Of a stretch of DNA of 64,000 nt, positions 57,001 to 64,000 are shown piece by piece. Below the pieces are notes generated by a model. It was not told the origin of the DNA, did not search any database, and saw only the letters and a list, made by a program, of their open reading frames with translations. Every line of letters starts with the position of its first letter. Positions within the stretch are counted from its first letter, which is position 1. The DNA is from Uranotaenia lowii (lineage: Eukaryota; Arthropoda; Insecta; Diptera; Culicidae), in assembly GCF_029784155.1 (NCBI RefSeq), contig NC_073693.1, positions 225,571,094-225,635,093 of the forward strand, given 5' to 3'. The position numbers were made by a program, and so were the translations under genes.

Positions 57001-58730
57001 ATGTAAATAAATCAAAACGTTTCCGTGTAGGGCTGTGGGCACCCATTATCACCCCCTAGTTGATTTTTTTCTACGCTCCCTATTTTCCACGCTACACACC
57101 GTCGGATTTCCATTCCCAATTTTCCTCTTTTTCCACCAACCAAACTACAACAGTGTGAACAAATTGCCACTAGAATCGGTTTCATTTTCAGTTGTTGAAT
57201 TATTAAGCGTAGCGTACATTTATTTGATTTTTAATTAATTTCAAGGAAAAGTAGCTTCAAGGATTCGCATTCGGATGAACCGTAGGTATTCTAGAAGCAA
57301 GCTAGCGTTGATTTGAAGATAAAAGCGCGCGAGGGAAAGGCGAACACGGAAAATGATATTCCTTTCTTCCATTGCTCTTTCTTCATGGGGGTACAGTGAG
57401 CAATTTTGAGACGGTCGTTTTTTCTTCCTTCTTTCATTTCAGCGTTCACCTTTCTACGATGCGCGGTTGATATGAGCGTTATCAGAGGGTGGCAAATTTG
57501 AAGCCAAGGTAAACAGTCTAGCGTGGGTGGGGTCCGGTGCCAGTCACCGGGTGGTGTTCTTGTTTCATTCAGGTTTCCATGGATCAGTGGGTCTCGAGTG
57601 CCATATTCAGTGGCCCCCTTCACATCGTTACTGCAGCTCAGTCCGGGCAGATTGACGGAAAACGGAAAATGTTTGAAGCTGTTGGTACGAGCTGGGTGCA
57701 AGATTTGGCTTTCTTATGAGCTCTCTCCACATTTTTTTGATCGTCCTCTGCGTTCTTCATTTCACAAGAATGCTCCTTCTTCCGGGTCGACGGTTTTGCG
57801 TCTATTCGAATTCGTACATCTGAATGGGTGCATAAAAGTTCAAAAGCCATGGGCGGGATGTTTGTTAAATGAACGGAGAAATGAACAGAAAAATCATATA
57901 TGACTGTAGAGCAAAACGAAAAGTATTATGAATTGAATTGACACAAATTTCTTCATATTTATTTACCAAAGTTTAGCTTCCAATTTTGCAAAAAAAAAAA
58001 TTCAACGCTGTTTAATAAAAAAAAAGTTTATGAAATAAAAATTTCGAAAAGGTATTACAATATTTCAATCTGATGCTTGTTGCTTTTTTTTCTTAATTTG
58101 AAAAAAATTGAAATACAAAATCCTACAATTCACATTGTTGTGATAAACAAACGAAGACGTGTTCAAGTTTTTTTTCCATATTTGAAAGTAAAGTGCTTAG
58201 TTTTTTTCCATAATATTTGGGTCGAAAATGAGTCATGCGAACGATTTGCGTTCTCCATACCATAAAATATAGGATTTGAATTTCTATTTTCTTTTAAATA
58301 ATAATTTTTGATTATCAATATGATTTCGACTCCACATCTTAAGACTGCCGATGAGGTTTCAGTATCGTTTTCATGTCATTATTATCGATAAATTTACGAG
58401 GAAATTCCTTCTGATATCGACCTTTCAGGCCCTATTTCTATTCAAATATGGCGTAATTCTTCCAGGTATTTTCCCTATAAAGTATCGTATTACTTTTATT
58501 TTGGGCACACCAGGCAACTAATGCTACCCTCAATTTGCGAACGGATCTCGCGTCAAACAAACTTTCCAGTTAAAGGACATTTTTTCCAAAGAATATTTCG
58601 GATCGGTTGTGTGTTAGTTTACCGACGCTTATCAAGCGCAAGAGCGTATATGCGCTTGGAATGTTATAAAATCATCTGCCAGGAACATCATTAAGGCATC
58701 AATCTCACGCTTTTCACGTGTAGGGAAAAG
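57001..58730. other. Balanced patch then AT-rich DNA, no gene assigned
   Basis: 57010-57860 is clearly less AT-rich and contains overlapping frames of 126-136 codons on both strands (57523-57903 plus, 57291-57701 minus). Neither has a recognisable domain, and their overlap argues for open frames caused by composition. It may be single-copy host DNA. 57900-58730 is AT-rich. Confidence 0.35.
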
Positions 58731-58887
58731 TGTACCTAAATGCGCCTACAGCCGTTTGACAAAATGGATGATAACCCAAGTAACACAGATTAAGTCAACT
58801 AGCATTAGAAAGTTTTATTATGTTTAATTATAGCATGTTTTGTGCAGCTGGTTTTATGGCGGTATAATTATGGTCATGCAAAGTGCT

Positions 58888-61061
58888 CAGTGTTCGGCAC
58901 AAAAACGCTAATCCGCTAATCTCTAGTTAGTCCGATAACTTTTTGTTAGCGGTTTAGTTTTGCCGCTAAATTTTGATAGAGCTAGCGAATTAAAAAGTTC
59001 CGCTATTTTTTGGTTCCGCTAAATGAAGACCGCTAGCTTCCTTTATTTGTTTCAAATTCACGAATTATCACTGATAGAAATAAACTTTTTGTCATTTGAC
59101 AATTTGTTGAAGAGACATCGGGTATCATTTTTTCACCAATATGCGTTCTAAGTGAAAATGGTCACTTCGAATGGTCTCAGGGTAGGAGTGCGTCATACAG
59201 ATTAACTTTTTTTTCGCTTTAAGTTCTTCTTTTCTCAACATTCTTAGACAAATAAATCAATCAATATTGTTCATCAGTATTAAATCGTTTTAAACATCCT
59301 TTATGTAATTCAAAGCTAAAAGGTCAACTTTTCTATACTGTTTTCTGCTTGCAAAAGTACAGTCCACGGCCTGCTGATCAATATTTTACATGACTTAAGC
59401 ATGGGCGTCCACATGCGGTGATTTGTTGAAATGTGTTTTAGATGGATTTTCAAAGGCTTTTTCAAATTTCCAAGTTTTTTTTTTAGATCTCAACGTTACT
59501 ATCCCACTCGGCAAGTTTCATAAATGTACGAATCGTGCTGAAAAAATCCACTTTTTACAACTTGTTTTAAGTGTATGAGAATTTACTTTTCACAATACAG
59601 TTTTTTACTGGTATTTCAAATCAGGTTAAATAAAAATAAGATAAAATCACCATAGCATGAATTTGCATTTTTATTTCATTTAGTTTTAAAAGATCCACAC
59701 TTGGCAATGCTCCTTTCATAAGAATTTTGTATTTCTATTTTAAAAGTTTGAAAAAAGTGATTCCTGGTTATAGATTTTTATCAGTTTTTATCAAACAATT
59801 TGCACTATGTTTGTATTTGAGCAAACGGATTGAGATGCATAATCCATGCTGTTGCCATGCTGTCTACGCTAGGATTGTTCGATCTTCGGGGAAAGATCGA
59901 TCTCCAAGATCGATTCAGATGAACGGTTCTGGGATCGATCCATCGAAAAAATCGGAGCTTGAAGATCGATCTCCGATTAATCGATCTTTTCTATTTGTTA
60001 CAAGAAGAAACTGCATTTTATCAAAAATTTGCAAAAGAGATACAAAATTTCAAATTTGTATAGTCCTTCTACATATGGAAAGAAAAAAAATTAAGCACTA
60101 TTTTGTAAGGTGAACCTAAGTTGGTGCTTTAAAACAACACTAATCAAAATCTAAATATCTCGGAAACGCTTTGATACATTATGTTTTGTACTGACAAGAA
60201 ATAGTTTAGAAATTAAAAGAAATTATTTCAAGGTATTTTTATTTAGATTTTTGAATGAATGTAAGAGGTTTCAAAAAAATATGCGGAAAAAAATCATTTT
60301 TTTAACAAAGGAATTTTTGGAAAATTGCTATTATTTCTTAAGATTACAAATTCTAGAAAACTTTTTATTCTTAATCAATCACAAACACCTTTCACCCAAT
60401 TCACAAGGTTCGGAAATAAGTTTCCAAATTCAATTGAAATAAATAAAAAAAAAAAAATTATTTATCAACTGATCATAAATGCTAAATGAAAAAAAAATCG
60501 GCTGATTCTCTCTCCGACACCTTATCAATAGGTAAATCGTCAGATGTAAACTAGTCAAGCTGTAGTTCTATAATTAAGTTGACTTCATCAAATTATATTC
60601 GCTGCTAGATTCTACGGCAGTAAACGCTCATCGTACCTCGATTGATGGTGCTTATACTACCCCTACAGTGACTGGTTTTCATATTTCGGCACCAAATTTA
60701 AAATGCATTTTTAAACGTTTATAACAATGATGTAATGTAAAGTAAATGTAATGTAAATGAGAAAAAAAGATCGAAAGATCGGATCGAAAATAAACCGATC
60801 TAATCGATTTTTTCCTGGCCAAAGAATCGATCCAAAAAATCGAAAATCGGAGTTGGAAAGATCGATCTTCCAAGGATCGATCCAAGATCGACCAATCCTA
60901 GTCAACGCTATTGTTAGTCAACAGTTAGCGATTAGCGCTTTAAGCTTGAAGCGATAACTTTTTCAGCTCATTTATCGGTTTTAATTAGCGATCGTTAAAA
61001 GTGAATGAGTAAGCGATTTAATTAGCGCCGCAAATTTTTTAATTAGCGATGCCGAACACTG
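58888..61061. mobile_element. hAT-like element, 8-bp duplication, with nested insertion
   Basis: The ends CAGTGTTCGGCA are perfect 12-base inverted repeats, with AAAGTGCT duplicated on both sides (58880-58887 and 61062-61069), matching the hAT superfamily. Subterminal regions carry many CGCTAAT/ATTAGCG motifs in both orientations, likely transposase-binding repeats. Without the nested element it is about 1.15 kb. No transposase. Confidence 0.85.
59872..60898. mobile_element. TA-flanked GATCGAT-rich element nested in hAT
   Basis: GGATTGTTCGATCTT at the left and the complement of GGATTGGTCGATCTT at the right, flanked by TA (59870-59871 and 60899-60900). Both ~130-bp end regions are packed with AGATCGATC and CGATCC motifs. 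1027 bp, with an AT-rich non-coding core. Confidence 0.8.
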
Positions 61062-61069
61062 AAAGTGCT

Positions 61070-61435
61070 TATGTTCTTGTTCCCACCATATGTTTTCAGA
61101 TAATTTTGAAAAATTTGATAAAGCTTTTATTAACCATACTGTTTTAGTTGTTTTGAAAAAGTTATGAATGCTCTGTTTAAACTTTAATAAACCACAAACC
61201 TAAAAGTTTGTTCCAAGCTTTTTTTTGCATGCTTTATAGTTTAAATTAAACCGCCATAAAACTTAGTGACAGCTCTCTATCAGATTTCAAAACAGGACAC
61301 GCTAAGGTTAGATAGCACATATTTGAATTGGAATTCCCATTTTAACACATTTGGTAAGTCATGTGTGTTGGTTTTGAGTTGAAATAAAAAAGAATATGTT
61401 AAAATCTTTTAGATCTGCAAATTACCGGAAGTGAA
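61070..61435. other. AT-rich DNA flanking the hAT element
   Basis: Together with 58765-58880 it may belong to one older element beginning CCCAAGTAACA near 58768, into which the hAT inserted; its far end was not identified. Confidence 0.3.
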
Positions 61436-61439
61436 ATGA

Positions 61440-62420
61440 ATATCTCTGAGTGAAAGGGCCCAAATACCTAGTAGGAAAAATATTTGTTGCTTGACGTCAT
61501 CATTAATCCAAGATGGCGGCTTCCGCTTTTATTTTCTAAGCTGTAAATAATGAAAATATCATAAAACCTTCACAAAATAGTTATCAGGTGAAAAAACTAA
61601 ACGAGTAGGAGTCGAATTTCGTTGTCCGTCGCCATTTTAAATTCCAAGATGGCGGCTTCCACTCAACTTGAAAATACTGTGAATGACTGAAAATCGCATA
61701 AAACCCTTACAATATGGGTATAAGTTGGAAGAGATCAATCAGAAGAACTTATAAATGTTGTGAATGACTTAAAATCGCATGAACCCATATAATATTGGTA
61801 TTGGGTGAAAGTGCTTAGCGAGTAGAAGTCGAATTTCACTATCTCACGTCATCTTGAAATCCAAGATGGCGGCTTTTGCTGACCATAAAATTAATTTTAA
61901 TCACAGGAAATCAAAGGAAATACCTACAATATAAGTATTGGGTAGAAGGAATAACAAGAAGAAGTCGAATTTCGCTATCCGAAGCCATCAATAATCCAAG
62001 ATGGCGTCTTTTGCTTTTATTTCCAAAGCTGTAAATTACTGAAAATATCATGAAACATCCACAATACGGGGCATGATACAAAAGGGTGAATCAAGTAGAT
62101 TTCGAATTTCGCTATCTGACGTCATCTTGAAATCCAAGATGGCGGTTTTCGAGTAACTTTAAAAGTACAATAAATCATTGAATATCGCATGAACCCTTAT
62201 ATTTTGGGTATTAGTTTATTTGGATTAGCTAGAAGAAGTTGATTTTCACTTTCTGACGCCGTCTTAAAATTTGAACTTAAAAAGGCTGTAAATGATTGAA
62301 AATAGTATGAAACCCCCAAAATATGGGTGAAAAGGCTAAACGAATAGAAGTCGAATTTCTCTATTGCTTAACTCTTAAATGCTATAAGTGACTTAAAATC
62401 ACATAAAACAACAACAATCC
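61440..62420 (+). repeat. ~137-bp tandem repeat with AAGATGGCGGC motif
   Basis: The unit contains GTCGAATTTCGCTATCTGACG, TCCAAGATGGCGGCTTT, a GTAAATGACTGAAAATCGCAT-like part and AACCCTTACAATATGGGTAT. AAGATGGCGGC-type motifs lie at 61510, 61646, 61863, 61998 and 62136, mostly 135-138 bp apart, with one larger gap of 217. The right end is degraded. The motif equals the YY1/Pleiohomeotic recognition core (AAGATGGCGGC), and GACGTCAT (CRE-like) recurs beside it; whether proteins bind here is inference. Confidence 0.8.
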
Positions 62421-62875
62421 GTTCGTTTTTGGCAACATACGGTTTTTGCAAGTTTCGATTTTACCAACATCCAATTTGGCACATTTACCTAAATCAACGG
62501 GTTAACAAAAACAACATTACCGTACCCAAGCAACATTATTAATGCTTGAGGGTTTTAAAAGAAAAAAGGAAGGTTTTTTTTAGAAGAATTGAGCAAGAGT
62601 TGATGGTTATAAAGCGATTTTTCACAAGACCTTTATATGAACTATCTCTAGGATAGCTACACAGCGACTTTACAACCTTCTGATAAAACCCTGCCATTTT
62701 CCAAGATTATTTTTACTCTCCGTTTATATATGGGTTTTAAAGACCGCTTTAAAGCAATTTCCAAGCCTTCTTAATTAGTTGTCTTGAATAAGTCAGAAAT
62801 GTCCTGAATAAAACCACAGAAGTGTCAAAAGAGGCTGAATAAAAAAGAAAAAAAAACGACTCGAAAAAAGAAAAA
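62421..62875. other. Possible TE end and AT-rich DNA upstream of the small gene
   Basis: CCCAAGCAACATTATTAATG at about 62525 resembles CCCAAGTAACACAGATTAAG at 58768 in the same orientation. This suggests the left terminus of the same unclassified transposon family; no matching right end was found before 64000. Confidence 0.35.
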
Positions 62876-62879
62876 AAAT

Positions 62880-63333
62880 TGTTCTGAATTTTACATGTAA
62901 ACAAACTGGAAGTTCCTCAACTTTTAGTGATAAAAGGTGAGTTATTTGATTAGAAATTTATAGTTCCAAAAGTATAACAAATCTTATGATTAATTTTTTT
63001 AAATTCTTATCTGATGTTTTATAGATGAACCTGGGAGAAAATTCAGTTGGCTTCATTGAGCGGGAGCTCGAAAACGACTCTCTGGATATGCGCTGTTTCC
63101 ATTGCTGCGTTTTACCAATGAAGGTTGGAGGACGTGTGTTAATTTCCGGAAGCAGCTCACCTGCAAGAATGTGTCGGAAGCTGGGGAAAGATTCCCAAAG
63201 TTTAAAGGAATATCCGGGCAGCACAATGGATTTCATACAGACTACTAGGAGATCAGATAAACGTTCCCTGTTGGCCAAAAATTGGTGTTGCTCATGTTTC
63301 AAGACACAAAAAAGCCGAAAAGAATATTTCTAA
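62880..63333 (+). CDS. Candidate small gene: 5'-UTR intron, 102-aa CxxC protein
   Basis: Unrecognised. A consensus donor (AAAAG|GTGAGT at 62937) and an acceptor (TGTTTTATAG ending 63024) define an 88-bp intron. The ATG is the first codon of the second exon (63025). The frame of 102 codons ends TAA at 63331-63333. Two cysteine pairs, C24-x2-C27 and C88-x2-C91, could bind one zinc ion. The middle is Ser- and Arg/Lys-rich (ISGSSSPARMCRKLG). There is no signal peptide or membrane segment. An 114-codon frame on the other strand overlaps, but lacks such signals. AATAAA signals occur near 63556 and 63582. It may be a short host gene, an exon of a longer gene, or cargo of the transposon end near 62525. 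Confidence 0.4.
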
Positions 63334-63339
63334 TTGAAT

Positions 63340-64000
63340 TTGAATTTCGTATAAAGTGGGTTTTGTTTATTTAAATATTATAATGACTGCTTTTTCCTTG
63401 GTGGTTTCTCGAGGAATTTTAAAACAACCGCCATTTTGATACACAAATTTTTTGATACAATTTTGTTGGATTTCAGCTGTATAAAGTGTTGCTCTGCATC
63501 AATTAATCAAAGAAATGTTATTAAAAAAAAATCATTGAAAATCGTCAAAAGGGAATAAAATGTGGACATTCATGGAGAAGAAATAAATATCAATTTTAAA
63601 TTTCTTTGCTTTAACTATTTTATTTCGTGGAGTTTAACTAGGGCGCTTTTTATTTACCTCTTTTTCCGAAAATAAACCGATAAATTAAAGGGCGCACTAA
63701 CTTTACCTTGTATAATGTAGAAAAGAATTGTTCAGGTTGATTTATGATTTCATTATTAATTGTTTGCTTGACCGGATAGAGCGATACTAAGTTTTGTCAG
63801 AATGTATATGCAAACGCGATTTCAAAACCGCAACGAAAAAAAACTATAGATAGACGATTTTTTTTGTCAACGAATTGATTATCTTGAATCACCCCTAGGC
63901 AAAGATCTGTCAGGCCTCCTGGTTGTATAAGCTACTTAAAATTTGCTCTTCAGAACCTCCTGTAGGTGGGCCATTTTACTCTTATAGATATTTTAATAGT
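63340..64000. other. AT-rich DNA to the window edge
   Basis: Contains possible polyadenylation signals for the gene upstream. Nothing else was recognised. Confidence 0.3.

Noticed and set aside
57291..57903. Overlapping 126- and 136-codon frames on opposite strands
   Set aside because: No recognisable domain, no splice or polyadenylation logic, and mutual overlap. They are best explained by less AT-rich composition.

Overview
The window looks like repeat-dense, AT-rich, gene-poor nuclear DNA from a dipteran, most likely a culicid mosquito. The reasons are a broken ITmD37E-type Tc1/mariner transposase at the left edge, RTE-like and R1-like non-LTR retrotransposons, a Penelope-like GIY-YIG domain, tRNA-headed SINEs, insect-type Helitron ends (TC...CTAGT), and many TA-flanked short inverted-repeat elements. 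The species cannot be fixed from the sequence. No recognisable host protein-coding gene was found. The only long intact reading frame (about 984 codons, minus strand, 16003-18957) belongs to a retrotransposon.

Layout. 1-5876: ITmD37E remnant, then two oppositely oriented copies of a ~911 bp TA-flanked element; the first is split by a 2.29 kb foldback element with a 7-bp target duplication. 5877-11271: AT-rich DNA, a Helitron-like repeat, and a truncated hAT-like element carrying a ~1 kb GC-rich insertion. 11272-15840: a probable single-copy island split by a 2.16 kb TA-flanked element. 15985-22581: intact RTE-like LINE abutting an LTR fragment, a 74-bp-period tandem array, a terminal-inverted-repeat (TIR) element holding a possible two-exon mini-gene, and a longer LTR with its primer-binding site. 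22999-34104: a large nested complex bounded by matching CAGTGAGC ends, with several foldbacks, a tRNA-like sequence in opposed copies, a tandem duplication and a Helitron-like element with both ends. 34800-37910: decayed R1-like and RTE-like LINE pieces. 37911-46310: mostly AT-rich, with a Helitron-like 3' end, a complete non-autonomous hAT element with an 8-bp duplication, and a SINE-like sequence. 46500-52045: a minisatellite split by a 1.35 kb near-perfect palindrome, then a Penelope-like 3' end split by a TTAA-flanked, piggyBac-like element that contains a second ~1.9 kb palindrome. 52300-56321: two SINEs and two TA-flanked elements. 58888-61061: a hAT element with a nested TA element. 61440-62420: ~137 bp tandem repeats each carrying an AAGATGGCGGC (YY1/Pho-like) motif. 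62880-63333: a small candidate gene with a 5'-UTR intron and two CxxC motifs.

The sequences do not work together as one pathway. The window is a layered record of insertions, and several nestings allow relative dating from reconstructed empty sites. I see no operon, CRISPR array or defence system. The most unusual features are the giant palindromes and foldbacks, the recurring GTCATTTTGAC-type terminal palindromes, the foldback element with opposed TTTACCGG arrays, and two short intron-containing frames in or near transposons. Family assignments rest on motif recognition by eye; no database was searched.
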